Under the pieces are notes generated by a model. The model was given only the letters and a program-made list of their open reading frames with translations. It searched no databases and was not told the origin of the DNA. Shown here one piece after another: positions 43,392-52,896 of a stretch of 64,000 nt of DNA. The position numbers and the translations under genes are program-made. The stretch's first letter is position 1. The number at the start of each line of letters is the position of its first letter. This DNA comes from CAYMDS01 sp964653195 (GTDB lineage Bacteria; Patescibacteriota; Microgenomatia; Levybacterales; UBA12049), in NCBI GenBank assembly GCA_964653195.1, contig CAZZCX010000002.1, forward strand, positions 29,705 to 93,704, in the 5' to 3' direction.

Positions 43392-44564
43392 TTTTCGCAT
43401 ATTCAACTTCTTTCCTGGTAGTACGATAATTTGGATAATCAAAAAAAGCAATAACAGAACACCCATCCACGATGCAATATTTTTTGCAGAATAAACCTCA
43501 GATAATGCCCCAATAAAATATGCAAAGAATACGTATGGAATGTTTCGCAGCATATTAAAAACAGATAGAGTTGTAGTACGATATTTAGATTCTGTTACAG
43601 AGTTTATACCAATTGATACAAAATTTAAATAAATTATCTGTAAACTTGAGCGTATTATAAGACTTAAACCACCTAAATATTTACCGGAAAGAGGAGAAAT
43701 AATTAAAGTAAAGGCTAGCATAGTTCCTATTATTAAAACTGCCTGGTATTCTTTAAACGCTTTTTTTAACCAAGGTGTCAAACGAGATGAAAGCGATGAA
43801 ATTAATAGTACGAAAGCCCAAAATATTCCCTGCTCCTCGATGCCAAAACCGAATTCTATTCCTAAAAAAGCATTTATCATTTCGTCTGCTATCACAACAA
43901 TTATTCCAATAGATAATAATAAGAACGTTTGTCGTACAATATTTTTGGATTTGAATAACTCAAACATAGCATGCTTAACCTGATAGATGCTATTTCTGAT
44001 AGTGAATTTTTCAGAATCAATTTTAGGCTCGGTTAAAAAGAGACAAAATATAAAAGCTATTATATACCCAATTGCTGAGCTTAAAGTCGGTAAAGGCGGC
44101 CACATCTTATACATAAATCCGCCTATAATACTACATATAGCAATTGCGAAAAGACTAATTGCATTTATATTTGAAACTACTTTTGTGTAAACCGATTCTT
44201 TATTGATCTGTTTTAAAGAATCATAAATTATTGCCTCAAATGTTCCAGAATAAAAACTTACACCAACTCCAGCTATAAAAACTCCAATAATTAAATTGGG
44301 AAGACTAGGAACCAACGCAAGTATTAAAATTCCCACAGCCTGAAGAAAAAATGACAATAACAATGAATGTTTCTTACCTAGTAAATCTGCTATTATTCCT
44401 GTCGGAATCTCACTTAAAATAAATGATGTAATCAAAGATGTTTCAATAAGTGCAATTCCTGCGTAGTTGGTATATAACAAATAGTAAAATACCCAGATGC
44501 CAAACCAAAACCAAGTGTAACGAAAAAAGCATATAAGATAAGCAAGCTTTATATTTCTCTCCAT
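43362..44564 (-). CDS. MFS transporter (second copy)
   Basis: This transporter has 400 residues and 12 predicted TM segments. Its TM2-3 loop carries GIIADLLGKKHSLLLS, a motif-A variant. Overall layout, length and the LIETSLITSFILSEIPTG region resemble the MFS protein at 18290 (SEVGILDGLAFAIGLIAEVPSG), so the two are probably paralogues of one family. The substrate is unknown. The last 10 codons overlap the thermonuclease gene on the other strand. Confidence 0.83.
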   Translation of the reverse strand: MERNIKLAYLICFFRYTWFWFGIWVFYYLLYTNYAGIALIETSLITSFILSEIPTGIIADLLGKKHSLLLSFFLQAVGILILALVPSLPNLIIGVFIAGVGVSFYSGTFEAIIYDSLKQINKESVYTKVVSNINAISLFAIAICSIIGGFMYKMWPPLPTLSSAIGYIIAFIFCLFLTEPKIDSEKFTIRNSIYQVKHAMFELFKSKNIVRQTFLLLSIGIIVVIADEMINAFLGIEFGFGIEEQGIFWAFVLLISSLSSRLTPWLKKAFKEYQAVLIIGTMLAFTLIISPLSGKYLGGLSLIIRSSLQIIYLNFVSIGINSVTESKYRTTTLSVFNMLRNIPYVFFAYFIGALSEVYSAKNIASWMGVLLLLFLIIQIIVLPGKKLNMRKLKSSNTITP

Positions 44565-44643
44565 TTTGCTAAGTATAACATGGAGGAGGATTTGCTAGAA
44601 AACTCGATAATTTAAGATTTCTCTAGTCTGAAAATGGATTTTA

Positions 44644-45756
44644 CTAAGTTGAAACAATCTCTATCTCTATTCCCTTTAAAAAATCCATTACTCCTTGGCC
44701 TGTTTTCGCAGAAACATAAAAACGCACATTGTTTGGATAAAGATCATTTAATATTACTTTATCATTTTCACTAAGCATTTCAGATTTATTAAATAAATTA
44801 ATTTTTTTTGTGTTCTTTAACCCAAGTTCATTTAAAATTTGCTCTACAATAGCAATCTTTTTATACATTTCTTTATCAGATGCATCGATAACATGTACCA
44901 GAATATCAGCATGAATAGATTCTATAAGGGTTGACTTAAATGCATCAATTAATTGAGTTGGTAAATCACGAATAAAGCCTATGGTATCGCTTACCAAAAT
45001 TTCTTTACCGCTTACTGGTAAAAAGATTTTTCCTACTACGCTATCTAAAGTAACAAATAAAGCGTTCTTTACTGATTTATTTTTTTTAGTAAGTAAATTG
45101 AATAAGGTTGTTTTACCAGCATTTGTATAACCTACCAAAGACACTGTTTTCAAACCAATCCTTCTTCTGTGAGCAAGTTGTTGCTTTTTTTCAATTGTTA
45201 ACTTTTCAAGCTTATCTCTAACAGCTTTCATTCTGACATCCCAATGTCTTTTCATCAGTTCAGTATTCGTCTCCCCGACTCCCCTTGTTCCTATTCCTCC
45301 TCTTTGTCTTGATAGTTCCATTCCCATACCATAAATTCTCGGACCCATATGTCGCATAGCAGCTAGCTCAATTTGCAGCTTTGCTTCTTTGGTCTTCGCA
45401 TGTTTTGCAAATATGTTAAGTATTAAATCAACCCTGTCCCATACTTCAATTCCAGGTGTTTTTTCTTGAAATATTGTTTTCATATCAAATATCTGACTGG
45501 GTCTTATAACGGAATTTAATACAACCACATCAATTGCAGAATTTTTAATTAACCTTGAAGCTTCATGTATTTTTCCTACACCAATATAACTACCTTTATC
45601 GTGCACTTCTCTTCGCTGTATTACCAAATCTACGAGTTTTCCTTCATAAGAATGAATAAGTGACTTGGCTTCCTGAAGCTCAGTTAAAGCTTCCAAATCT
45701 GAAAGGTTATGAGGAATAATACTTATTAGAAGAAATCGTTTCTGTCCACTATACAT
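44644..45756 (-). CDS. hflX: Ribosome-associated GTPase HflX
   Basis: The 370-residue GTPase has the HflX N-terminal domain (GSYIGVGKIHEAS and later RGGIGTRGVGETNTEL near 150-165) and a coiled-coil. The G domain has SLVGYTNAGKTTLFNLLT (P-loop about 208-216), VSDTIGFIRDLP (G3), NLFNKSEM (G4 variant of NKxD) and VSAKTGQG (G5). HflX splits or rescues stalled 70S ribosomes under stress. It sits 12 bp downstream of secF and is probably co-transcribed with secDF. Confidence 0.93.
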   Translation of the reverse strand: MYSGQKRFLLISIIPHNLSDLEALTELQEAKSLIHSYEGKLVDLVIQRREVHDKGSYIGVGKIHEASRLIKNSAIDVVVLNSVIRPSQIFDMKTIFQEKTPGIEVWDRVDLILNIFAKHAKTKEAKLQIELAAMRHMGPRIYGMGMELSRQRGGIGTRGVGETNTELMKRHWDVRMKAVRDKLEKLTIEKKQQLAHRRRIGLKTVSLVGYTNAGKTTLFNLLTKKNKSVKNALFVTLDSVVGKIFLPVSGKEILVSDTIGFIRDLPTQLIDAFKSTLIESIHADILVHVIDASDKEMYKKIAIVEQILNELGLKNTKKINLFNKSEMLSENDKVILNDLYPNNVRFYVSAKTGQGVMDFLKGIEIEIVST

Positions 45757-45767
45757 TTATTTTTACC

Positions 45768-46697
45768 TTATTTATTATTTCTTACATTTAACTGCTCTTT
45801 ATTTTTGTTCTCTATCCATTCATGCCAAGTTACAAGAAGTGGCGCAGCATTAAATATGGATGAAAATGTTCCGCTTGCTATTCCAATAATCAAAGCTAAA
45901 ATAAACCATCTAATACTTTCGCCTCCAAAAAGTAATAGCGTGAAAAGAACTAAAAAAGCTGTTAGAGAAGTATTAAGTGATCTCACAAAGGTTTGTAGAA
46001 TTGACTCATTGACTACTTTTCCAAAAGAAAGACTACCTGATTTCTCTAAATTTTCTTTTATTCTGTCGAAAACCACTACTGTATCATGAACAGAGAATCC
46101 CATAACGGTAAGCAAGGCGGTAATAAATAAACTATCTATCTCTACATGAAGGAAATGTCCTAAAATACTGAATATACCAACTAAAACTAAAACATCATGA
46201 AGCAAAGCAATAATAGTGGTAATTCCAAATCTCCAACTACTTGTAGGCTTAGGCACTTTTCGAAATGAAATAGCTATATATAAAAGTATAAGTACACTTG
46301 ATATAATTACAGAAACAAATGCTTTTCTGGTAGTTTCAGCACCAATTGTCGGTCCTATCGTCTCAAAAGATTCTTGTTTTATATTAGGGTTTTTACTTTT
46401 AAGTTTATTAAGTAAAACAGTATTCTGTTTTTCATTTATAGGTGTAGTACGTAAAAAAACCTCATTATTCGCTGGCTGAAGTGTAGCAATGGTAATTTTT
46501 TCTTGAGCATATATAGACCTAATATCAGAAATAATTCGATTATTTACCTTTTCTGAGAATCGATAAGCAATTCTTGATCCTCCAGTAAAATCGATTGACA
46601 AGCGTAAACCAAAAAATATAAGCGAAATTAAACCAGGTATAATTACCAATAATGAAATTAGATAATACCACCTTCTGTTTTTTACAATATTTATCAT
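45768..46697 (-). CDS. secF: Protein translocase subunit SecF
   Basis: This 309-residue membrane protein has TM1, then LSIDFTGGSRIAYRFSEKVN (the SecF/SecD D-x-T-G-G motif). It has a short outer domain and five C-terminal TMs with LLHDVLVLVGIFSILG, GFSVHDTVVVFDRIKENL and NTSLTAFLVLFTLLLFGG. The motif D-T-V-V-x-x-D-R-I-x-E-N is diagnostic for SecF. Together with SecD it uses the proton motive force to pull exported proteins across the membrane. It starts 1 bp after the secD stop. Confidence 0.95.
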   Translation of the reverse strand: MINIVKNRRWYYLISLLVIIPGLISLIFFGLRLSIDFTGGSRIAYRFSEKVNNRIISDIRSIYAQEKITIATLQPANNEVFLRTTPINEKQNTVLLNKLKSKNPNIKQESFETIGPTIGAETTRKAFVSVIISSVLILLYIAISFRKVPKPTSSWRFGITTIIALLHDVLVLVGIFSILGHFLHVEIDSLFITALLTVMGFSVHDTVVVFDRIKENLEKSGSLSFGKVVNESILQTFVRSLNTSLTAFLVLFTLLLFGGESIRWFILALIIGIASGTFSSIFNAAPLLVTWHEWIENKNKEQLNVRNNK

Positions 46698-46698
46698 T

Positions 46699-48081
46699 TT
46701 AGTATTTATATAAATAACGAATTAAAGTTCTTGTCACAGTAATTGCAGAAAAAAGCGATACAACAACACCTATAAATAAAGTTAGTGCAAAACCCTTTAC
46801 CGCAGGAGTACCGTTTAAATATAAAACTGCACTGGTAATAATACTGGCCATATTTGAATCTCGTATAGAATTCCAGGCATGTTTAAAACCCAAACGTAAG
46901 GCAATATCGCGAGATTTTCCAGCTCGTACTTCTTCTTTCATTCGCTCAAAAATCAAAATATTTGCATCAACTGCAATTCCTATTGATAGAATCACACCTG
47001 CAATTCCGGCAAGTGTAAGGGTCACTGGAATTAAACGGAATAAAGTTAAGACTATTAAAGTATAAATTCCTAAAGCAAAGCTTGCAACAATTCCTAGTCT
47101 GCCATATAAACCAATCATAAAAACAACTATTATGATAAAACCAATTACCCCCGCGATAAAGCTTTTCTGAAGAGAAGATTCACCTAATGTCGCACCTATT
47201 GCGCGTTGTTCAAGAATTGATAATTCAACGGGTAATGCTCCTGCATTTAGTTGAATTGATAATTGCTTTGCTTGCTCAGTTGTGAAATTACCGCTTATAA
47301 CTGCATCGCCCTGTAAAATCGGTTCATTTACAACTGGTGCAGAGATTACCATATCATCTAATACCATAGCTACTGATTTGCCTACGTTTCTTTTTGTTAT
47401 TTCAGCAAACTTTTTCATACCGCTTGGAGTAAATTGAATTTGCACAACTGGTTGACCGGTATTTTGATCAAATACTACTAAAGACTGTTGTAGATCGCTT
47501 CCGCTTAAATCAGTTTTTCTGGGATTTTGGAAATACATATCTGCTCCAAGTGGAACTCCAGATGCACTTGCTGTATTTGCTGATACACTAGCAATTGGCT
47601 TCCCTTCCTCCCAAAAAGTCAGTTTTGCTGTCTGACCTATAAGTGATACAGCTTGATTTACGTCTGTAACTCCGGGAATCTCAACAATTATTCTATAGTC
47701 ACCACCGACTTTAGCTGTTTGGACAATCGCTTCAGAAACACCGAAGAAATTAACTCTTCGCTCAATTACATCTTTTGCTGATTCAAGAGCACTATCTCTT
47801 TTATCAGACGTAATATCATTCATGTTCGCTTTCAAAGTTATACTTGTACCACCTTCAAGATCCAAACCTTTCCTAAATGAAATATTTCTCGTAAATCCTA
47901 AATTATTTAAAATTGACTGACCATCTAATCCGATTTTTTTATCTACAATAAGTTTTTTATTAAGAAAAGGAACATCTGCAGAGAATTTTATAGGTAAAAC
48001 TGTAGTAGGTAAATTAATTACCAAAGCAATAAACGTCAAAATCAAAATTAGTAGTAATTGAAAATGGGGTAATCTTTTCAT
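46699..48081 (-). CDS. secD: Protein translocase subunit SecD
   Basis: The 460-residue protein has TM1 (LLLILILTFIALVINLP), then FRKGLDLEGGTSITLK (D-L-x-G-G), the P1 ectodomain with ERRVNFFGVSEAIVQ and IIVEIPGVTD, and PVVNEPILQGDAVISGNF. Five TMs follow with LAGIAGVILSIGIAVDANILIFERMKEE, the SecD signature. It is shorter than E. coli SecD but of normal length for many bacteria. It overlaps the upstream winged-helix gene by 4 bp (ATGA), so translation is coupled. Confidence 0.95.
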   Translation of the reverse strand: MKRLPHFQLLLILILTFIALVINLPTTVLPIKFSADVPFLNKKLIVDKKIGLDGQSILNNLGFTRNISFRKGLDLEGGTSITLKANMNDITSDKRDSALESAKDVIERRVNFFGVSEAIVQTAKVGGDYRIIVEIPGVTDVNQAVSLIGQTAKLTFWEEGKPIASVSANTASASGVPLGADMYFQNPRKTDLSGSDLQQSLVVFDQNTGQPVVQIQFTPSGMKKFAEITKRNVGKSVAMVLDDMVISAPVVNEPILQGDAVISGNFTTEQAKQLSIQLNAGALPVELSILEQRAIGATLGESSLQKSFIAGVIGFIIIVVFMIGLYGRLGIVASFALGIYTLIVLTLFRLIPVTLTLAGIAGVILSIGIAVDANILIFERMKEEVRAGKSRDIALRLGFKHAWNSIRDSNMASIITSAVLYLNGTPAVKGFALTLFIGVVVSLFSAITVTRTLIRYLYKY

Positions 48082-48653
48082 GTTAGCATTGCATCCTCAT
48101 CACCTATTATCATAATCCTGACTCCCGCTAGGACTCCACTGATAAAAGGATCATTCCTTTTTTTCCTAAAAAGAAATTCCTCCTCGCTCATAGCTGTGTA
48201 ATTAATTTCAACACCTAGTCTTGTTTCCTCCTGTCGAATTAAGAAAGCAAGTTCAGGTAAAACAACTGTCCCCACAACTAATACATCTATTTCTTCTGGA
48301 CTTTTTTTTGACATTCTTATAAACCTTCCGGAAAACATGGCATATTTAATTTTTCCAAGTTTTATTCTGTTTTTTATTAACTGGCTACCTAAACCAATTG
48401 TTTTAACACCGATAGTTAATAGATCATTAAAATAGGGATAACTTTTATCAAAACTGTAATATACTCTATTAGCACGCTGTTCTTTCTGTAATATCCCTTT
48501 TTTCTCTAGATGTAGTAATTCTCGTCTTACTGCATTTATCTCATCGCCAGTTCTTCTAACGCATTCGCGAACATGAAACATTTGAGACGGATAAGTTAGA
48601 AAAAGAGTCAATATTTTTACGCGGGATTTGGAGGTAATAAGATCTGTTAGCAT
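48078..48653 (-). CDS. Winged-helix protein with degenerate nucleotidyltransferase-like domain
   Basis: Residues 1-75 (MLTDLITSKSRVKILTLFL, then RECVRRTGDEINAVRRELLH, LEKKGILQKE) form an ArsR-like winged helix. The second half has KIKYAMFSGRF and EEIDVLVVG, then LGVEINYTAMSEEEFLFRK, like MNT-type nucleotidyltransferases. The G-S loop before the D-x-D is altered, so catalysis is doubtful. I chose the ATG at 48653; ten extra codons to 48683 are made of 7-bp ATGGAAA repeats. Coupled to secD by a 4-bp overlap, it may regulate the secDF-hflX operon. Confidence 0.72.
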   Translation of the reverse strand: MLTDLITSKSRVKILTLFLTYPSQMFHVRECVRRTGDEINAVRRELLHLEKKGILQKEQRANRVYYSFDKSYPYFNDLLTIGVKTIGLGSQLIKNRIKLGKIKYAMFSGRFIRMSKKSPEEIDVLVVGTVVLPELAFLIRQEETRLGVEINYTAMSEEEFLFRKKRNDPFISGVLAGVRIMIIGDEDAMLT

Positions 48654-48657
48654 ATTT

Positions 48658-48685
48658 TCCATTTTCCATGTGCCTTTTTCCATTT
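48658..48685. repeat. Heptanucleotide-phased TCCATTT repeat
   Basis: Four 7-bp units on the plus strand: TCCATTT, TCCATGT, GCCTTTT, TCCATTT. The array covers the apparent extra start codons of the winged-helix gene and is shared with the region before the CAP gene (63418-63445). Confidence 0.6.
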
Positions 48686-48845
48686 ATGTTCAATTGACAA
48701 TTATTTAAATTTATCAAATCGATGACAAATGAAAAGTGGACGATGGAAAAATTTCACTATAATGGTATACTTTTTTTGCGCATATTGCAATAGTATAACT
48801 GGATAGATAATGTATATTGATTTAAAATTACTTCCTAAATTGCTA

Positions 48846-50015
48846 TTAAGAGGATTTTGAGGTGCCTTCAAGCGGTAAAATATGAAACCAGAATTTTCCT
48901 CGATTAAATTTTATCTCAGCTCCCTTCGCATCATATAGAATTGTCTTTGCGTCTCTGGAACTTTTTTTCCATGTTCCTTCAACTTCTTTTCCATCCATAT
49001 AGATCAATGCATTTCCCGAACCTTTAGTTTTATATAAAAGATGCATATTGTTCTCATAACCATCATTCGCATTCGATTCAGCCATAAACAAAACTACAAT
49101 ATTTTTAGCTTCCAACTGCTTTTTTGTATTACGGTCTATATGAGTTACTCCACCATTTTCTCTCAAGTATGAATTAGTTTTCTGTGAATACAGCCAATCT
49201 ACAAAGTAACTTTCATATCCTTCCCAATACTCTAAATGAATATTTTGCGCACCAGAAGAAGGTGTTTCATCTTTAAACTGATATACTTCAAACTCTTCAT
49301 TCCATAAATTACCTTTTTTATCTTTTTCTGTTAAGCCTCGTTTCTCAGCTGCTTCCCATAGCTTACCTGAACTTGTATACATTGTATGTTCTGTAGCTAC
49401 ATTTCTTCCCAAACGCTTTTCATCCCTCCAAAAAGTCGGTAGACCAAGAGAAAACTGATTCATGTCATTATATCCCACCCAGTCCATGTCAGCAATTTGC
49501 CCTAATGCATCTGCAGGACCAGGCGTGTTTGCTCCGCCAACATGTGCGTATAGTGGGAAATCTCCATACTCTGCTATGAAATCAAGAAAATATACTCTTG
49601 CAGATCTTACTGGCCCTATTATGCCTGCATCCTGACAATAATACACATTGAGCATCCTAGTAATTCCTCCTTCAGCTACTATCTCGTAAGTTATATCTGA
49701 GGCATTTACTCCTGATTGTGGCCTCGAATCTGTATGATTTTCTACCATCACACCTAATGGCCTATGAGTTTCCCACCATTTTCTTTGTTTGCTTGAATAC
49801 TTAATGCCATTTAAAGGACATATTTCCGTCTTTGGATCTGATTGATCAAATTCCACTGCATCAAAATCATTTCCAGATACTCCAGAACCCGAAATAGTCT
49901 CTTCCCCTGATCCCCCGAATTGTCCCGATGTTCTTGCAAAAACAAAGTATCCAAAACTTGTAGATAAAAAATATACAGAAGCAATAATTAGAACTTGAAG
50001 TAATTTGTTATTCAT
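48846..50015 (-). CDS. DUF3048 domain secreted protein (YerB-like)
   Basis: The product is 389 residues with a signal/TM start (QVLIIASVYFLSTSFGYFVF), a Ser/Gly-rich linker and a DUF3048 region with RPLGVMVENHTDSRPQSGVN and EIVAEGGITRMLNVYYC. GPVRSARVYFLDFIAEYGD and YAHVGGANTPG follow, and the C-terminal half ends in the RGKFWFHILP strand. This matches YerB of Bacillus, a lipoprotein of unknown function, but without a lipobox cysteine. It is probably tethered outside the membrane. It lies 60 bp after the DUF4446 gene on the same strand. Confidence 0.88.
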   Translation of the reverse strand: MNNKLLQVLIIASVYFLSTSFGYFVFARTSGQFGGSGEETISGSGVSGNDFDAVEFDQSDPKTEICPLNGIKYSSKQRKWWETHRPLGVMVENHTDSRPQSGVNASDITYEIVAEGGITRMLNVYYCQDAGIIGPVRSARVYFLDFIAEYGDFPLYAHVGGANTPGPADALGQIADMDWVGYNDMNQFSLGLPTFWRDEKRLGRNVATEHTMYTSSGKLWEAAEKRGLTEKDKKGNLWNEEFEVYQFKDETPSSGAQNIHLEYWEGYESYFVDWLYSQKTNSYLRENGGVTHIDRNTKKQLEAKNIVVLFMAESNANDGYENNMHLLYKTKGSGNALIYMDGKEVEGTWKKSSRDAKTILYDAKGAEIKFNRGKFWFHILPLEGTSKSS

Positions 50016-50075
50016 TGGACAGCCTTAAAAAATAGAACTTATTAAATAATAATGTAAAGTAAAAAAAATGGCAAA

Positions 50076-50531
50076 TTATTTCGCTTGATCTATCGCTTTT
50101 TGTTCCTCTACAGATAATTCATGCATAAGACCTTTACCATTTATTACTTTTTTAATATACCAGCGCATTCCTGACCGAGAATATAATCCTGAAAGCACCA
50201 AACCATTTTTCTTATGATCTAGCAATGCTAATATGAAACTTTGCTCACCTCCCGTATCCCCAAATGGATTGAATCTTACTAGTCCGATTTTATAAATATG
50301 AGATAAACTTTCTTCTTCGAGCGAAGAAATTCTATGTGTAAGTGATTCTATTAACTTGTTTTCTGCATCTTTATCCTTAAGTAAATTATTAATTAAAGCA
50401 ATTACATTTTTATCTTTTGTCTGACGAGACACCGAACGAATAGATAGATATATTTTTAAAACAAAGAAACTAATTATTATAAGCCATATAATTACAAATA
50501 AAAGAATTGTACTTTCTACTCCCATATTCAT
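50076..50531 (-). CDS. DUF4446 family protein
   Basis: The 151-residue protein has one N-terminal TM (STILLFVIIWLIIISFFVLKI), a predicted coiled coil (about 45-75) and the DUF4446 core IGLVRFNPFGDTGGEQSFILALLDHKKNGLVLSGLYSRSG, which is very well conserved. The family lacks a known function and often lies near chromosome or cell-wall genes. It is divergent from the small basic membrane protein at 50589. Confidence 0.9.
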   Translation of the reverse strand: MNMGVESTILLFVIIWLIIISFFVLKIYLSIRSVSRQTKDKNVIALINNLLKDKDAENKLIESLTHRISSLEEESLSHIYKIGLVRFNPFGDTGGEQSFILALLDHKKNGLVLSGLYSRSGMRWYIKKVINGKGLMHELSVEEQKAIDQAK

Positions 50532-50588
50532 AAAGTCATCTTAGCCTCTTGACAATGAAGCTGTCAATAGTGTAATCTAGCCTCATTC

Positions 50589-50852
50589 ATGGCTAAGAAA
50601 AAGAAAACGCTTGAGAAAAAAAAATTGGCAGAAATCCATCGGAGTAAACAACTCTCTACTCAGAAACTTTATTCTTTTTCATCAAAAACAAATCCAAAAG
50701 TGAGTAAAAACAGTGAGCTTTTAACACCTCAAATATCTACACCAGTTATTAAATCTGACAATAGATATTTAATTCATGATCTTAGAAAAACAATAATTCT
50801 AACAACTATTATAATCTTGATGCAGTTTTTATTAAGAATGATTATAAATTAA
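50589..50852 (+). CDS. Small basic tail-anchored membrane protein, unknown
   Basis: The 87-residue protein has a very lysine-rich start (MAKKKKTLEKKKLAEIHRSK), a Ser/Thr-rich middle and a single C-terminal TM (IILTTIIILMQFLLRMIIN). The layout suggests a cytoplasmic nucleic-acid- or ribosome-contacting segment held at the membrane. No family was recognised. It precedes the DUF5679 gene and may be co-transcribed with it. Confidence 0.6.
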   Translation: MAKKKKTLEKKKLAEIHRSKQLSTQKLYSFSSKTNPKVSKNSELLTPQISTPVIKSDNRYLIHDLRKTIILTTIIILMQFLLRMIIN

Positions 50853-50946
50853 TTCCTTTTTTGTAAATTACTATGATCACTATTGAAATGAAATAAATTT
50901 AGATTGAGAATTATTCATAGTAATTGAAGAAGGAGGTGAATATTCC

Positions 50947-51090
50947 ATGGCATCAATGTATTGTGTTAAATGTCGCGCAAAAAGAGAAGTAGATAATCCT
51001 GAAAAGGTAACCATGAAAAATGGTAAACCAGCATTAAAGGCTAAATGCCCAGTATGCAGCACCGGTATGTACAAAATCGGCGCAAAATAA
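50947..51090 (+). CDS. DUF5679 zinc-ribbon protein
   Basis: The 47-residue protein has two CxxC knuckles (YCVKCRAKRE and KCPVCSTGMYKIG) around the conserved EKVTMKNGKPALKA strand; this is the DUF5679 family seen throughout Patescibacteria. It likely binds one zinc ion and may touch RNA or the ribosome. A perfect AGGAGGTGA Shine-Dalgarno site lies 6-8 nt before the ATG, pointing to high expression. A Rho-independent terminator follows. It is opposite a longer, spurious antisense frame. Confidence 0.93.
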   Translation: MASMYCVKCRAKREVDNPEKVTMKNGKPALKAKCPVCSTGMYKIGAK

Positions 51091-51135
51091 CTGTAAGTTT
51101 TCTTCCTGGTTGCCTTATACGTAATCAGGAAACAC

Positions 51136-51167
51136 AAAAAAACCCTTCATGTCAATGAGGGGTTTTT
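51136..51167 (+). terminator. Rho-independent terminator of the DUF5679 gene
   Basis: AAAAACCCTTCA pairs with TGAGGGGTTTTT (slight imperfection) around a short loop and is followed by TTTTTCTTTT. It is a clear terminator. Confidence 0.85.
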
Positions 51168-51191
51168 CTTTTATATATTATCAGAACGCAG

Positions 51192-52781
51192 TCACTTTAA
51201 AGCATGTTTTAATTTAAATACTTTAACTACTGAAACTTGCCATTCACCTACTATATCAGCTTTACCAAAGCCCGCAACTTCCCACAAGCCGTCTCCCAAC
51301 GGACCACAATCCTTGTCTTCGCATACCACTAAAAGCTGCTCTGTTACTGATTTTCGTTCTGGATCAACTCCTGCATATTGAATGATAGTGGGTGGGTGAC
51401 CAAGTATGTCCAAATAATACCTATATCCATGATCTGAATTACCCATAGTTAGTAATGCAAAATTATATGGTTTATTGTCAGTTTTAGAAATTATAAACTC
51501 AGCGATAGTTTTTACCTGATCTTTTTGTTTATTGGGAATATTACGAAAAGGATTGCCTTCGAGATTGAATACAAAAATGAAAATAAAAATTAATAAACCT
51601 AGTGTAGGAATAAAATATTTAACAAAAGGAATTTTTGGTATAACCGGCTTTCTGAAATCTAGCATGACTGATATAGCATTTCCCGTTAAGATAAAAGGCA
51701 AAGGAAATAAAAATCCTAAATAATAATCATAAATTTCTTTTTTATAAAATCCGAAAAGTCCAATACCTACTATAAACCAACTTAAAAGCAAGTATTTCAC
51801 CAGTTTATTTTTAGAATTCAAAAGCAACAATAGTGATACAATACCTAATACTATTACGAACATCTGCCATATTCTAATTTGAGGATTAACGTTGATATTC
51901 ATTAATTCATGAGACGGAAATCTTAAAAGCAACCTGCCAAATAATTTAAAAGTTGTAAGTTGAATATTCTCAAAGATAAAGAATCTTGAGCTTCCTCCCT
52001 CAATACTCCCACCTGAAAATAAAAAACTAATAATAGTCTTTAAATTAGGAAAACCGTATCTTATTTCGAAAATTAAAAAAGGCGACCATCCAACAATAAA
52101 GCCAATGAATGCAAAAATGTAACTCTTAGTCAAAAAAAGTACTTTTCCAATCTTCTTCTCTTCAAAAATACCAAGGACGGTGAAAAAAACAAATACCATT
52201 CCTAAAAATAATGCTAGATATTGAAGTTGAATCGCTATACCTAGTAATAAACCGGATATTATAAATAACTTTTCAGATTTACTTTTTATCGCTATGTGCG
52301 TTACAAGAAGCAACAAGAGAGAAACGAAAGGCATTGGGTTTGGATTCCAGCTTGACCTAGAATAAGCTATTACCAATGGTGAAACTGTATAGAGAGATGC
52401 AGCAATTAATCCTGTACGAATATCGAAAAACTTTTTTCCAACAAAATACACTAAATATACAGTTAATATTCCTAAAAGAGCGATAAAAACTGCAGGTCCT
52501 GCTGGGTCATAATTAAATAACCAAAGAAATGGCGTTATAAAATAAAAATATACCGGTCCGTAATAAAAATCAGCAGCAGAGGATCTTGGTCCTAAAAAGA
52601 CGAGGTCTCCGCTCAATATTTTCTTGACCTCAATAAGATCTCTACCCTCATCCCCTAGAAATGTCATGTAATCACTTATACGATATAATCGTAAAATAGC
52701 CGCAAGTAGAAGAATAGTTAAAAGTATTATTTTATATCGGTGTGAGTAGATCCAATTAAATATTTTTTCTTTTTTTTCCAT
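51192..52781 (-). CDS. GT39/PMT-like membrane glycosyltransferase
   Basis: The 529-residue protein has a first TM (YKIILLTILLLAAILRLYR), then DYMTFLGDEGRDLIEVKKIL with the catalytic D-E, and PRSSAADFYYGPVYFYFITP. About ten more TMs and a soluble end with CEDKDCGPLGDGLW follow. This is the PMT_2 architecture. It lies downstream of the GT2-GtrA gene on the same strand, which could make its polyprenyl-phosphate sugar donor. It probably modifies surface proteins or glycan outside the membrane. Confidence 0.82.
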   Translation of the reverse strand: MEKKEKIFNWIYSHRYKIILLTILLLAAILRLYRISDYMTFLGDEGRDLIEVKKILSGDLVFLGPRSSAADFYYGPVYFYFITPFLWLFNYDPAGPAVFIALLGILTVYLVYFVGKKFFDIRTGLIAASLYTVSPLVIAYSRSSWNPNPMPFVSLLLLLVTHIAIKSKSEKLFIISGLLLGIAIQLQYLALFLGMVFVFFTVLGIFEEKKIGKVLFLTKSYIFAFIGFIVGWSPFLIFEIRYGFPNLKTIISFLFSGGSIEGGSSRFFIFENIQLTTFKLFGRLLLRFPSHELMNINVNPQIRIWQMFVIVLGIVSLLLLLNSKNKLVKYLLLSWFIVGIGLFGFYKKEIYDYYLGFLFPLPFILTGNAISVMLDFRKPVIPKIPFVKYFIPTLGLLIFIFIFVFNLEGNPFRNIPNKQKDQVKTIAEFIISKTDNKPYNFALLTMGNSDHGYRYYLDILGHPPTIIQYAGVDPERKSVTEQLLVVCEDKDCGPLGDGLWEVAGFGKADIVGEWQVSVVKVFKLKHALK

Positions 52782-52896
52782 TTTAAAATAATGATTTTTT
52801 TTAAAAATTCTAATTTAAAAAATTACAAAAACAAAAATATAAATTGGATAATATAACTTGTTAATCTGTTTATAAAATAAACGAAGTTATTATTTA

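Noticed and set aside
50880..51137. 85-residue minus-strand frame
   Set aside because: It is the complement of the DUF5679 gene, which has a perfect SD site, CxxC knuckles and a terminator.
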